A stretch of 64,000 nucleotides of DNA. It comes from Bradyrhizobium sp. 138. Its GTDB lineage: Bacteria > Pseudomonadota > Alphaproteobacteria > Rhizobiales > Xanthobacteraceae. How positions within the stretch are numbered: the stretch's first letter is position 1; each line of letters begins with the position of its first letter. The position numbers and the translations under genes were made by a program. Of the stretch, positions 1-8,365 are shown one piece after another. The notes under the pieces were generated by a model. That model searched no databases. It had not been told where the DNA came from and was given only the letters and a program-made list of their open reading frames with translations. The stretch covers positions 62,001 to 126,000 of the forward strand of contig NZ_JADPKT010000002.1 in assembly GCF_023074075.1 (NCBI RefSeq), read 5' to 3'.

Positions 1-57
1 CAGCGCAATCGCGACGCGGCGGACGAAGGGGGAATCATATTGGCCGATCAGGAACAT
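1..57 (-). CDS. Glutathione S-transferase, N-terminal fragment (runs off window)
   Basis: The reverse strand from 57 gives an ATG followed by 18 codons that run off the left edge. They read MFLIGQYDSPFVRRVAIAL, the first beta strand and start of helix 1 of the thioredoxin fold in bacterial GSTs, including the S-P-F-V-R-R segment where the glutathione-activating residue lies. GSTs conjugate or reduce substrates with glutathione in the cytoplasm. The gene lies 141 nt downstream of the ArsR gene on the same strand, so the two may be co-transcribed. Only the N-terminus is visible, so subfamily and integrity cannot be judged. Confidence 0.75.
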   Translation of the reverse strand, partial: MFLIGQYDSPFVRRVAIAL

Positions 58-198
58 GGTTCTCGCTCTTCTCAATCGTTGGACACGGCAGGGCCGGCCA
101 GTCTCCACGACCAGCTGGGTGCGACGCAAGAAACATCTTGGAAATGGAGCATTGCGCCGGCCGCAACGGCGCTCGCGACAGCATCGCGCGCGCCGCGC

Positions 199-501
199 TC
201 AGAGGCCGTCCTGGATCGAGCGCTTGATCGCGGCGATGGCGGTCTCGTTGCGCTTGTACATCGTCCACTGCTTGATGCGCTTGGCGCGCACCAGCTTTGC
301 TGCGGTCAACACCCGCATGTGCTCGCTCACGGTGGGGGCGCTGACGCCGAGCTTTTCGGCAATCAGCAATCCGCAGACACCGTCCTCGACCAGGTCGCCG
401 TCCGCCTGCTCACGAAAATGCCGCCGCGGATCCCGCAGCCAGTCCAGGATCTGCAGGCGGCGTTCGTTGGCGAGTGCGCGCAAGGCGACGGCAAACTTCA
501 T
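199..501 (-). CDS. ArsR-family winged-helix transcriptional regulator
   Basis: This 100-residue protein is normal in length for a single-domain ArsR repressor. A helix-turn-helix spans about residues 44-70, with the recognition helix around S54-L65 (SAPTVSEHMRVL), followed by a beta wing with RAKRIKQWTMYKR. The classical metal-binding CVC box is not present (the equivalent reads DGVCGLL, one Cys), so the inducer may not be a metal. The start at 501 is immediately preceded by an inverted repeat at 502-517, which suggests autorepression. The divergent dehydratase starts 63 nt away, and a GST lies downstream on the same strand, so either may be a target. Confidence 0.85.
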   Translation of the reverse strand: MKFAVALRALANERRLQILDWLRDPRRHFREQADGDLVEDGVCGLLIAEKLGVSAPTVSEHMRVLTAAKLVRAKRIKQWTMYKRNETAIAAIKRSIQDGL

Positions 502-517
502 TTAGCTATTTTGCTAA
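502..517. promoter_or_regulatory. Candidate ArsR operator between divergent genes
   Basis: TTAGC (502-506) and GCTAA (513-517) form a perfect 5-bp inverted repeat with a 6-nt spacer. The site abuts the ArsR start codon and lies 47 nt upstream of the dehydratase start. It sits in a short AT-rich patch. Such AT-rich inverted repeats are usual ArsR-family self-operators; the assignment is inference. Confidence 0.5.
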
Positions 518-564
518 TTACCTAATTGATGTCAACTCTCCGATGCGCTATCAAGGACGCCATC

Positions 565-1512
565 ATGACAGTCACCATGGACATCACGCGGGAGCGGATT
601 GCGGCGACCGAGGCGGTCATCCGTCCGCATGTCAGGCGCACGCCGCTTCTTCAGGCCGATCTCGCCGATTTCGGCCTGCCGGCCGCGCCGGTCACGTTCA
701 AGCTGGAGATGCTGCAGCATTCCGGATCGTTCAAGGCGCGCGGCGCCTTCGCCAATCTGCTGCTGCGGCCGGTGCCGGAAGCCGGTGTGGTCGCCGCATC
801 CGGCGGCAACCACGGCGCGGCCGTCGCCTATGCGGCGCAGCGGCTCGGCATTCCCGCCACGATCTTCGTGCCTGATATCACATCACCGGCCAAGGCCGAG
901 CGGATCAAAGGCTACGGCGCAAGTCTGGTGATCGCGGGCAGCCGCTATGCCGATGCGCTCGCCGCGAGCGAGGCGCATGTCGCGCAGACCGGGGCGCTTG
1001 CCGTCCATGCCTACGACCAGGCCGAAACGCTGCTCGGCCAGGGCAGCGTCGGACTGGAGCTGGAGCAGGACGTGCCCGGCATCGACACGCTGCTGGTGGC
1101 TGTCGGCGGCGGCGGACTGATCGGCGGCATTGCGGCGTGGTTCGGAGGCAGGACGCGTATCGTCGCGGTCGAGCCAGAGCAATCGCCAACCCTGCACGCC
1201 GCGTTCGAGGCGGGCGCGCCGGTCGATGCGCCGGCCGGCGGTCTCGCCGCCGACAGCCTTGCGCCGCGGCGCGTCGGCGAACTGATGTTTCCGATCGCGC
1301 GCGCCCATGTCGAGCGCGTCGTCCTCGTCAGCGACGAGGCGATCCGGCAGGCCCAGGCCGCCCTGTGGTCGCGCTTGCGACTCGTGGCCGAGCCAGGAGG
1401 TGCGGCCGCATTTGCCGCTATGCTCTCCGGCCGCTATCGTCCCTCACCCACCGAGCGCGTCGCGATTCTGGTTTGCGGCGCGAATACGACGGCGGTGAAT
1501 TTCGACAGCTGA
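565..1512 (+). CDS. PLP-dependent serine/threonine dehydratase family protein
   Basis: The 315-residue protein is a fold-type II PLP enzyme that would deaminate serine or threonine to a 2-oxo acid, or act on a hydroxylated amino acid such as threo-3-hydroxyaspartate. Visible motifs are SGSFKARGA with the PLP-binding Lys at about 57, SGGNHG at 80-84 that binds the cofactor ring, and the phosphate-binding glycine loop GGGGL at 181-185. The catalytic domain is followed by a short C-terminus without an ACT regulatory domain, so it resembles catabolic rather than IlvA-type enzymes. Start 565 was preferred over an in-frame ATG at 526 because AAGGA lies about 8 nt upstream and the N-terminus then matches family length. 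Confidence 0.85.
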   Translation: MTVTMDITRERIAATEAVIRPHVRRTPLLQADLADFGLPAAPVTFKLEMLQHSGSFKARGAFANLLLRPVPEAGVVAASGGNHGAAVAYAAQRLGIPATIFVPDITSPAKAERIKGYGASLVIAGSRYADALAASEAHVAQTGALAVHAYDQAETLLGQGSVGLELEQDVPGIDTLLVAVGGGGLIGGIAAWFGGRTRIVAVEPEQSPTLHAAFEAGAPVDAPAGGLAADSLAPRRVGELMFPIARAHVERVVLVSDEAIRQAQAALWSRLRLVAEPGGAAAFAAMLSGRYRPSPTERVAILVCGANTTAVNFDS

Positions 1513-1523
1513 ATGGGAATGGC

Positions 1524-1943
1524 ATGACGGGACTGCGCGGACTGATCCTGATAGCGATCCTGCTGCCGATGATCGGTGCCGCCCAATCCCAGGAGCGCCC
1601 GATCGGCTTTCTGACGCCATCGAAGAACATCGCCTGCCAGGTCTTCACCGACGACGGTCAAGGCGTGCTCCGCTGCGACATCATGAACATGGACGCGCGC
1701 CCGCGCCGCCCCGCCGATTGCGAGCTCGACTATGGCCACGCCTTCGAGATGAGCGCGAAGGGCACTGCCGGCCGCATCTGCGCCGGCGACACCGTGATGG
1801 ATACTTCGCTGCCGGTGCTCGCCTATGGCGAGGTGTGGCAGCGCGCGGGATTCACCTGCCGGTCGGAGCAGACGGGGCTGACGTGCTTCAATGCGATGCA
1901 GCGGGGTTTTTCGCTGGCACGGGGGAAGCAGGAGGTGTTTTGA
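1524..1943 (+). CDS. Small secreted cysteine-containing protein (DUF6636-like)
   Basis: The 139-residue product begins with a hydrophobic segment (LRGLILIAILLPMIGAAQSQ) that reads as a cleavable signal peptide, so it is probably periplasmic. The mature part has FLTPSKNIACQV near its start, a pattern I associate with the DUF6636 family, and six Cys (C-x-C pairs around CDIM, CELD, CAGD, CRSE, CFNA) that could form disulfides. Its ATG is 11 nt after the dehydratase stop, so it may be translated from the same mRNA, although no functional link is evident. Function unknown. Confidence 0.75.
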   Translation: MTGLRGLILIAILLPMIGAAQSQERPIGFLTPSKNIACQVFTDDGQGVLRCDIMNMDARPRRPADCELDYGHAFEMSAKGTAGRICAGDTVMDTSLPVLAYGEVWQRAGFTCRSEQTGLTCFNAMQRGFSLARGKQEVF

Positions 1944-1945
1944 GC

Positions 1946-2542
1946 ATGCTCGACCAGAACGACAAGAATACCGACGAGAAGCCATCACTCAGTATCTTGG
2001 GCGTCTACTCGTTTAGCGCCGACAAGGCCACCTATGCCCGCTTCATCCGAGAGCTGATCGATTCGCACGATCCGCCTAATTTCAGCGAAGAAGTGAAGGA
2101 TATCCTCCGTCTCGGCGGCCGGGGTGACGAGATGGCGCCGCTGACTCCTGAGGAGCGACAGGATCTGGAAAGCGAGCTGCGCTTCTATATGGACGACGCC
2201 GCGGTTCTCGAGGTCCTGGTGAAGAGTCCGGACCCACAGTTTAATCCCCATGACTTCGCGCAGATTGACCCGGCCAACCCCAAGGACCACTCGGAGATGA
2301 CGTGGAACGAGATGTTCCTGACGTCAGATGGCGAGACGGAGATCAGGACCGACTACAGGCAAAGGCTGCCTGCGGCCAAGCAATATCGCGTGGTGTTCGT
2401 CATCCATCGCTGGATACCTAGCCTCCCACTGCTTTCCAGCTACGGAGAGCTTCAGGCTCCTCCCGTGCAGCCGCTCCCAGAGCGATTATGGCGCCTCGCT
2501 CCCTATGAGCTTCCGGAGCCGAGTGTTGGTGCATTCCGGTAG
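1946..2542 (+). CDS. Hypothetical protein, acidic, unknown function
   Basis: This 198-residue ORF starts 2 nt after the preceding stop, with AGGAGG about 10 nt upstream inside the previous gene. It is acidic and soluble in appearance, with no signal peptide or membrane segment. The C-terminus is proline-rich (SYGELQAPPVQPLPERL). Residues about 60-100 are rich in Glu/Asp (LTPEERQDLESELRFYMDDAAVLEVLV), suggesting helices. I recognise no family. Its codon use is less GC-biased than its neighbours. It is followed by a dispersed repeat rather than an obvious terminator. Confidence 0.6.
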   Translation: MLDQNDKNTDEKPSLSILGVYSFSADKATYARFIRELIDSHDPPNFSEEVKDILRLGGRGDEMAPLTPEERQDLESELRFYMDDAAVLEVLVKSPDPQFNPHDFAQIDPANPKDHSEMTWNEMFLTSDGETEIRTDYRQRLPAAKQYRVVFVIHRWIPSLPLLSSYGELQAPPVQPLPERLWRLAPYELPEPSVGAFR

Positions 2543-2624
2543 TCCGGAGCGCACCATCCGAATGGGTCGGCCCGTTACCCCATCCACGGCCGCTAATTGG
2601 AAGATTGACAGCAGCGCAGCACTC

Positions 2625-2712
2625 CGTCCTTGCGAGCGAAGCGAAGCAATCCAGAATCTCTCCGTACAGACATTCTGGATTGCTTCGTCGCAAGGGCTCC
2701 TCGCAATGACGG
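2625..2712. repeat. Class A dispersed palindromic repeat
   Basis: The element reads inward from TCCTTGCGAGCGAAGCGAAG to CTCGCAATGACGG. The arms GCAATCCAGA and TCTGGATTGC form a hairpin and the ends carry CGTCATTGCGAG-type sequence. A related copy lies at 3378-3500. These are non-coding palindromic elements of the REP type. Confidence 0.7.
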
Positions 2713-2730
2713 TGAGGAGGAAGCCGCGCA

Positions 2731-3324
2731 CTATTCGATGATCGGCACATGCTTCGCCGCGGTCCGCGGCGCGGTGCCATCAAGCCGCGGATCGTCGGCG
2801 ATCTCGATCTGGCGGCGGAAGGGGCGGAAGCCGGAGCGCTGATAGAAGGCGACGGCGGAGGGGTGGTCGAACGTGCAGGTGTGGACCCAGACGCGGCGGA
2901 TGTCGCGTGACCAGGCGCGCTCCAGCGCGCGGTTCATCAGGAAGCGGGCGGCGCCGGTGCCGATCAAGCTAGACGTGACCCCGAAATAGGTCAGCTCGCA
3001 CTGGCCGGGCTCACGGAAGTCGAGCTCGAGCAGGCCTTCGTCGTGGCCGTCGAGGACGAGGACGTAGACTTCAACTCCCGGCGCGCGGATGATCGCGGCG
3101 AGCTCGGCGTCGGTCATGCGGACGCGCGAGAACCACAGCCAGTCCTCGCCGACGCGGCGGAAGAGATCGCGGTACCAGGGAAGCGCGGGCCTATCGACCT
3201 TGCGCAGGGTCCAGGCGCCGGGCGGATCCTCGCGGCGTGCTGGAGGCGCGGTCATCTCCAGATGGGTGACGACGGCGGCGATCTTGCCGGCGGGGACGTC
3301 GGAATAGCCGTCGGGGAGGATCAT
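2731..3324 (-). CDS. GNAT-family N-acetyltransferase
   Basis: The 197-residue cytoplasmic protein has the GNAT fold, which transfers an acetyl group from acetyl-CoA to an amine. The central strand GQCELTYFGV is followed by the acetyl-CoA pyrophosphate loop region (TSSLIGTGAARFLMNRALERA, residues about 120-140) in place of the textbook Q/RxxGxG/A. Near the C-terminus is the motif-B sequence HTCTFDHPSAVAFYQRSGFRPFRRQ. That C-terminal pattern is characteristic of small GNATs. The ATG at 3324 was chosen over a longer frame that runs into the repeat at 3378-3500. The substrate cannot be inferred; no operon partner is evident. Confidence 0.85.
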   Translation of the reverse strand: MILPDGYSDVPAGKIAAVVTHLEMTAPPARREDPPGAWTLRKVDRPALPWYRDLFRRVGEDWLWFSRVRMTDAELAAIIRAPGVEVYVLVLDGHDEGLLELDFREPGQCELTYFGVTSSLIGTGAARFLMNRALERAWSRDIRRVWVHTCTFDHPSAVAFYQRSGFRPFRRQIEIADDPRLDGTAPRTAAKHVPIIE

Positions 3325-3377
3325 GATTGGCTGCTTTCGTTCGCTCAAGGTCCGCCCGTGACGCTCGCGCCATATTC

Positions 3378-3500
3378 CGTCATTGCGAGCCAACGGGTTC
3401 GCGCGAAGCGCGGCCCGATGACAGGCTCCACAAAGCAATCTAGACTGTCTCCGCGGACACAGTCTGGATTGCTTCGTCGCAAGAGCTCCTCGCAATGACG
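3378..3500. repeat. Class A dispersed palindromic repeat
   Basis: This copy begins CCGTCATTGCGAGCC and ends CTCGCAATGACG, with internal arms around GCAATCTAGAC and GTCTGGATTGC. It is the same family as 2625-2712, lengthened by an inserted segment in the left arm. It fills the gap between glpK and the GNAT gene. Confidence 0.75.
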
Positions 3501-3520
3501 TGGAGAGAGAGCGTGTATCT

Positions 3521-5026
3521 CTACCCCTCCCCCTCGTCGCTCGCCAGCACGCCCTTCACCGCCCTTGCCCAGCCGGCGAGCTTCCGCTCGCGCGTCGCCT
3601 GGCTCATGTTCGGCTTGAAGCGGTGCTCCAGGCGCCAATTGTCGGCGAACTTTGTCGGCTCGGGATAGACGCCGGCGTTGAGGCCGGCGAGATAGGCGGC
3701 GCCCAGCGCGGTGGTCTCCTGGATCACGGGGCGGTCGACGGGAGCGTCCAAGAGATCGGCGAGGCGCTGCATGGTCCAGTCCGACGCGGTCATGCCGCCG
3801 TCGACGCGGAGCACGACGCTGGCGGTCTCCGAGCTTGGCCAGTCCGCGCGCATCGCGGCCCAGAGATCGAAGGTCTGGTAGCAGACGCTTTCCAACGCGG
3901 CATGCGCGAGCTCCGCGGGACCGGTGTTGCGGGTGAGCCCGAACAGCGCGCCGCGCACGCGGGGATTCCAGTAGGGCGCGCCCATGCCGACGAAGGCGGG
4001 GACGAGATAGACGCTCTGCATGGAATCGGACTGATCGGCGAGAGGCCCGGTCTCGGCGGCGTGCTTGATGATGCCGAGGCCGTCGCGCAGCCATTGCACC
4101 GCGCTGCCGGCGACGAAGATCGAGCCTTCGAGTGCGTAGGTGCGCTTGCCATCGAGCTGATAGGCGACTGTCGTGAGCAGCTTGTTCTTCGACACCACCG
4201 GCGTGGTGCCGGTGTTGAGCAAGGCAAAACAGCCGGTGCCGTAGGTGGACTTCATCATGCCGGGACGGAAGCAGGCCTGGCCGATGGTTGCGGCCTGCTG
4301 GTCGCCGGCGATGCCGGAGATCGCAATCGCGCCGCCGAACAGATCGGGCGTGCTTTCGCCGAAGCGGGCGGAAGAATCCTTCACCTCGGGCAGCATCGAG
4401 CGCGGCACGCCGATGATCTCCAGCAGCTCGTCGTCCCACGCGCCGGTGTGGATGTTGAACAGCAGCGTGCGTGAGGCGTTGGTGGCATCGGTGGCGTGCA
4501 CCTTGCCGCCGGTGAGGCGCCAGAGCAGATAGCAATCGACGGTGCCGAACATCAGCTCGCCGCGCGCGGCGCGGGCCCGCGCGCCGGGGACGTGGTCGAG
4601 GATCCAGGCGACCTTGGTGCCCGAGAAATAGGGATCGATGATCAGGCCGGTCTTCTGCGAGATCACGGGCTCGCGGCCGTCCGCTTTCAGTTTTGCGCAG
4701 ATGTCGGCGGTGCGGCGGTCCTGCCAGACGATGGCGCGGTGTACGGCCTGCCCGGTCGCGCGGTCCCACACCACCGTGGTCTCGCGCTGGTTGGTGATGC
4801 CGATCGCGGCGATGTCCTTTGCACTGATACCGGCCTGCGCGATCGCCTCGCGGCAGACCATCACGGTCGAGGTCCAGATGTCCTCCGGCTCGTGCTCGAC
4901 CCAGCCCGAGGCCGGGAAATGCTGCGGAAATTCCTGTTGCGCTTTGGCAGCGATGGAAATATCGCCGCGAAACACGATCGCGCGCGAGGAGGTGGTGCCT
5001 TGGTCGATGGCGAGGACGAAAGACAT
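3521..5026 (-). CDS. glpK: Glycerol kinase
   Basis: The 501-residue protein has the normal length of GlpK, which phosphorylates glycerol to sn-glycerol 3-phosphate with ATP in the cytoplasm. The N-terminus [19 protein letters not shown] contains the ATPase phosphate-1 loop. [11 protein letters not shown] and [15 protein letters not shown] are diagnostic GlpK segments, and [26 protein letters not shown] and [18 protein letters not shown] carry the FGGY-family signatures. No glycerol facilitator or GlpD is adjacent, and the gene stands alone between repeat elements. Start 5026 gives the conserved N-terminus. Confidence 0.97.
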   Translation of the reverse strand: MSFVLAIDQGTTSSRAIVFRGDISIAAKAQQEFPQHFPASGWVEHEPEDIWTSTVMVCREAIAQAGISAKDIAAIGITNQRETTVVWDRATGQAVHRAIVWQDRRTADICAKLKADGREPVISQKTGLIIDPYFSGTKVAWILDHVPGARARAARGELMFGTVDCYLLWRLTGGKVHATDATNASRTLLFNIHTGAWDDELLEIIGVPRSMLPEVKDSSARFGESTPDLFGGAIAISGIAGDQQAATIGQACFRPGMMKSTYGTGCFALLNTGTTPVVSKNKLLTTVAYQLDGKRTYALEGSIFVAGSAVQWLRDGLGIIKHAAETGPLADQSDSMQSVYLVPAFVGMGAPYWNPRVRGALFGLTRNTGPAELAHAALESVCYQTFDLWAAMRADWPSSETASVVLRVDGGMTASDWTMQRLADLLDAPVDRPVIQETTALGAAYLAGLNAGVYPEPTKFADNWRLEHRFKPNMSQATRERKLAGWARAVKGVLASDEGEG

Positions 5027-5142
5027 GGCGGCTTACCCTTGGCGTTATGTCGGCGTTTTCTTGGCGTTGCCCCGGAGGGATCGTGTCGCGCCAAAGGGAG
5101 CGGATTGGAGGCGGAAGGTCAAGATTGGATGAGGGGGACGCC

Positions 5143-5178
5143 TCCCCTTCTCCTCTCCCACAAGGGAGAGGGGAAGAA
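5143..5178. repeat. Class D hairpin repeat (short copy)
   Basis: CTTCTCCTCTCCC and GGGAGAGGGGAAG flank a short loop, giving a hairpin between the divergently oriented glpK and MBOAT genes. The CTCTCCC/GGGAGAG core recurs at 30541, 35601, 42406 and 44297. Confidence 0.6.
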
Positions 5179-5249
5179 GCAGCTTCGGCCGCAAGGCTAG
5201 GACCGCTTCCGCAAAGATGGTACACGCCGGACCGGGGAAACGCGGCGGC

Positions 5250-6583
5250 ATGACCTTTACTTCCTTTCAGTTCGGCACCTTCGTCGCGGTCGTGTTCGGC
5301 GCCTATTACCTGCCGGCGCTGCGCCGTTTCCAGGTGCAGTTGCTGGTAGCCGCGAGCGTGTTCTTCTACGGCTTCGGCCAGTTGCGGTGCTGGGCACCCA
5401 TGTCTGCCTGGTGCTCGCGTTCGAGAACCGCGCCGTCTGGATGCCGGCCGGCATCGTCTTCAATCTCGGTCTGCTGGCGTTCTTCAAATACAAGTTCCTG
5501 TTCGTCGATGCTGGCGCGGCCGATCTGACCGGCGCTGCACCGATCGACGTCCTGCTGCGGCTGCGGCTGCCGATCGGCATTTCGTTCTTCGTGTTCCACA
5601 ACATCAGCCTGCTGGTCGACCTGACGCGCGAGAAGCGCGCCGCACCCCTGCGCGATGTGTTCCTCTACATCATCTTCTTTCCGCAGCTCGTCTCCGGTCC
5701 GATCACCCGCGCCGCCCAGTTCATGCCGCAGATCGTTCCCAAGCGAATCGATGACGTTGTCTTCATCGAGGCCGCGAGATGGATTCTCCTCGGCTATTTC
5801 TTCAAGCTGTATGTGGCGAACAATCTCAACGAGATGACGTCCTATATGGACTTCCCGCTTTACGAGACGCTGCGCACGCAGGACCGCTGGCTGCTGGTGT
5901 TCCTCTACAGCTACCAGATCTACGCCGACTTCTTCGGCTACTCGGCGATCGCGCTCGGCCTCGGCTTGCTGTTCGGCTACCGCCTGCCCGTCAACTTCAA
6001 CCTGCCCTACATCTCGACATCGTTTTCCGAGTTCTGGACGCGCTGGCATATCTCGCTGTCGAGCTGGCTCAGGACCTATCTGTACATTCCGCTCGGCGGC
6101 AACCGGCATGGACGGATGCGCACCTATCTCAACCTGATGATCGTGATGACGCTCGGCGGGCTCTGGCATGGCGCGAGCCTGAGCTACGCGCTGTGGGGCA
6201 TGGCGCACGGGCTGCTGCTGGTCGTCGAGCGGCCGTTCCTGAAATTTCTCGGCGATGCGGGCCCTGCGCTGCGGGTGCTCCGGATGGGGATCGTATTCTT
6301 CTGCGTCACCATGCTCTGGATCTTCTTCAAGCTGCCGAACTTCGACCACGCGCTCGGCTACCTCAAGGGCATGTTCACCGCGACGGACGCGCCCAATCCG
6401 CCAAAGCTGTTCACCAATCTCGCTTTGCTCTGCGCCTTGCCGGTGATCATCCAGCATGCCGGCATCGGCGTGCTGGTCGCGGGCCGGCTGCGGCGGTGGG
6501 AGCCGTATCTCTATGGTGCGCTGGCGGCGCTCGCTTACCTCGAAGCCGGGCCCTACAGCGCCTTCATCTACTTCCAGTTCTGA
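5250..6583 (+). pseudogene. MBOAT-family O-acyltransferase, frame broken near 5385
   Basis: The reading frame from the ATG at 5250 gives the usual N-terminus of AlgI-like membrane-bound O-acyltransferases (MTFTSFQFGTFVAVVFGAYY then FFYGFGQ). It then runs out of frame near 5383. The rest of the protein continues in another frame from about 5387 (a GTG can open it), with GIVFNLGLLAFFKYK, PIGISFFVFH, WTRWHISLSSWLRTYLYIPLGGNR and the catalytic-His region GGLWHGASLSY. Compared with AlgI, about 15 residues of the second membrane segment are missing at the junction, so a short out-of-frame deletion is likely. The SGNH gene 2 nt downstream is intact. Sequencing error is possible. Confidence 0.7.
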
Positions 6584-6585
6584 CG

Positions 6586-7485
6586 ATGCGGCAGCTCTCG
6601 ACGCTTTCATGGCTGGTCAAATGCGCGGTTGCTGCCGCCGCGGTGCTGCTTGCCTGCGGCCTGGCGACAGTGCGGTTCGGCTCGGCTCTGCAGCAACCGG
6701 CCGTCACGACCCGCGACGGCAGCCTCGTCACGCTCAACCGCTATGTGCGGGAGCCGACGCCTGAACTCGTGCTGGTCGGCAGCTCGGTCGCCTGGCGCCT
6801 CAAGGAGGAGTATTTCTCGCGTCCGCGCGTCCGCAATCTCGCGCTGGCCGGCGGCTCGCCGGTGACGGGCCTCGAGATCGTCGCGAAGCGGATATACCCG
6901 CCGAAGATCGTCCTGATCGAGACCAACATCCTGTCACGCGCGCCCGACAGCGCGCTGATCGAGAGATTTTCAGGCAGCGTGCGCACGGATGTGCTGCTGT
7001 TGCGCCCGGTGCGCACGGCGGTCGCGGCCTATGAGACCTGGAATCACGCGGCCCCCGATGCCGCACAGGCGCGCACTGAGCAGGATCGCCTGCTCCGCCA
7101 GCCGCCTGATAGCTACGACAACAAGCTCTATCTCGACCGCGCGCTGGAGCAGATGAATGAGGGCGAGCCGACCGCGCCGGCACGCGCGAACGTGGTCCGC
7201 ATGCGGCAGCTGATCGACGATCTGCAGCGGCGTGGGGTCCGCGTCTTCCTGATCCACATTCCCTTCGCGCCGGAGATCGAGGGCTCGCGCCTGGTCCGGA
7301 TGACCGGCGAGATCGTCCACGAAGCCTTCCCGGACCACGCGCTCTGGCTGCCGATTGACCCGGCGCGCAGCGAGCTGCGCTGGGCCGACGGCGTGCATCT
7401 CGACGAGCGGTCCGCCCTGATCGTCGTGCGTGCCATTGAGGGCGCGCTCACGGAGCGCACGGCGGCTAGACCGCCGCGGTGGTAA
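6586..7485 (+). CDS. SGNH-like O-acyl transfer/esterase partner of MBOAT
   Basis: This 299-residue protein has an N-terminal membrane anchor or signal (residues about 8-28), then a periplasmic SGNH-type domain. LVLVGSSVAW at 62-70 supplies the nucleophile Ser (66 or 67), RNLALAGGS the Asn block, and DGVHLD the Asp268-x-x-His271 pair. Family members such as AlgJ/AlgX work with MBOAT proteins to O-acetylate exported polysaccharides, and here the gene follows the MBOAT frame by 2 nt. The polysaccharide target is unknown. Its last 20 bp overlap the convergent SDR gene. Confidence 0.75.
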   Translation: MRQLSTLSWLVKCAVAAAAVLLACGLATVRFGSALQQPAVTTRDGSLVTLNRYVREPTPELVLVGSSVAWRLKEEYFSRPRVRNLALAGGSPVTGLEIVAKRIYPPKIVLIETNILSRAPDSALIERFSGSVRTDVLLLRPVRTAVAAYETWNHAAPDAAQARTEQDRLLRQPPDSYDNKLYLDRALEQMNEGEPTAPARANVVRMRQLIDDLQRRGVRVFLIHIPFAPEIEGSRLVRMTGEIVHEAFPDHALWLPIDPARSELRWADGVHLDERSALIVVRAIEGALTERTAARPPRW

Positions 7486-8239
7486 CGCCACCGTCGATGA
7501 CGATGGTTTGTCCCGTCATGAAGCTCGACGCATCCGAGGCGAGATAGGCCACCGCACCGGCGATCTCGTCGGGCTCGCCGATACGGCGCAGCGGCGTGGT
7601 GGCGGTGCGGCGCTTGAGGTTGGCTTCGTCTTCCCAGAGCGCGCGGGCGAAATCGGTCTTGACGAGACCGGGCGCGATGCAGTTGACGCGGACGCCCTTC
7701 GGACCCCATTCGCCGGCGAGCGAGCGGCACAGTGCGAAATCGGCTGCCTTGGAGATGCCGTAGGCGCCGATCACGGTGGAGCCGCGCAAACCGCCGATCG
7801 AGGAGATGATGATCACGGAGCCACCGCCGCGCTCGGCCATTTGCGGGATCGCGAGCGCGGAGAGCCAGATGTTGCTCTTGACGTTCGAGCCCATGATCTT
7901 GTCGAAGGCCTCATCGGTGATGTCGAGCAGCGGGCCATAATAGGGATTCACCGCGGCGTTGCAGACGAGGATGTCGATCTTGCCGTAATGCTTCGTGGCG
8001 CCGGAGATCAGCGCCTCGACCTCGGTCTTGCGCGCGATGTTGCAGGGGATGACGATGGCATCGCCGCCGGACGCATTGATGCCGTCGGCGACCTCTTTGC
8101 AGGCGTCCGCCTTGCGCGAAGACACCACGACCTTGGCCCCGAGCTTTGCCAGGAGTTCGGCGGAGGAGCGGCCGATGCCGCGGCTGGAGCCGGTGACCAC
8201 AGCGACCTTGCCGGTGAGATCGAACGGGGTGTTTTTCAT
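7466..8239 (-). CDS. SDR-family oxidoreductase (last gene of the pim-like cluster)
   Basis: The 257-residue classical short-chain dehydrogenase has the NAD(P)-binding TGSSRGIG at about residues 14-21, the NAAVN strand, catalytic Ser in ISSIGG, and YGISKAA with catalytic Tyr and Lys. The C-terminal PGLVKTDF and GQTIVIDGG are typical of 3-oxoacyl-reductase-like members. It lies downstream of pimD on the same strand with a repeat in the gap, which suggests a role in acyl-chain oxidation/reduction, but the substrate is not evident from sequence. The ATG at 8239 gives the normal family N-terminus (MKNTPFDLTGKVAVVTG). Confidence 0.9.
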   Translation of the reverse strand: MKNTPFDLTGKVAVVTGSSRGIGRSSAELLAKLGAKVVVSSRKADACKEVADGINASGGDAIVIPCNIARKTEVEALISGATKHYGKIDILVCNAAVNPYYGPLLDITDEAFDKIMGSNVKSNIWLSALAIPQMAERGGGSVIIISSIGGLRGSTVIGAYGISKAADFALCRSLAGEWGPKGVRVNCIAPGLVKTDFARALWEDEANLKRRTATTPLRRIGEPDEIAGAVAYLASDASSFMTGQTIVIDGGVTTAAV

Positions 8240-8263
8240 TGTTGTTGGGCTCCCTATCTCGTC

Positions 8264-8357
8264 GTCATTCCGGGGCACGCGCGTCGCGCGTGAACCCGGA
8301 ATCCAGACGTTGTAGCGCGAGATTCCGGGTTCGCGCTTCGCGCCCCCCGGAATGACG
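8264..8357. repeat. Class B palindromic repeat
   Basis: GTCATTCCGGGGC at the left and CCCGGAATGACG at the right enclose two GAACCCGGAAT/ATTCCGGGTTC arms. The element fills the gap between pimD and the SDR gene. Related copies are at 12544-12581 and 26183-26264. Confidence 0.75.
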
Positions 8358-8365
8358 CCAAGGCG

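Noticed and set aside
35..268. Open frames on both strands upstream of the ArsR gene
   Set aside because: They have no family features, overlap each other, and the region is explained by the GST N-terminus ending at 57 and the ArsR gene.
5779..7485. 568-residue frame covering the MBOAT and SGNH region
   Set aside because: Its first half is an Arg-rich shadow of the MBOAT gene; only the part from 6586 is real.
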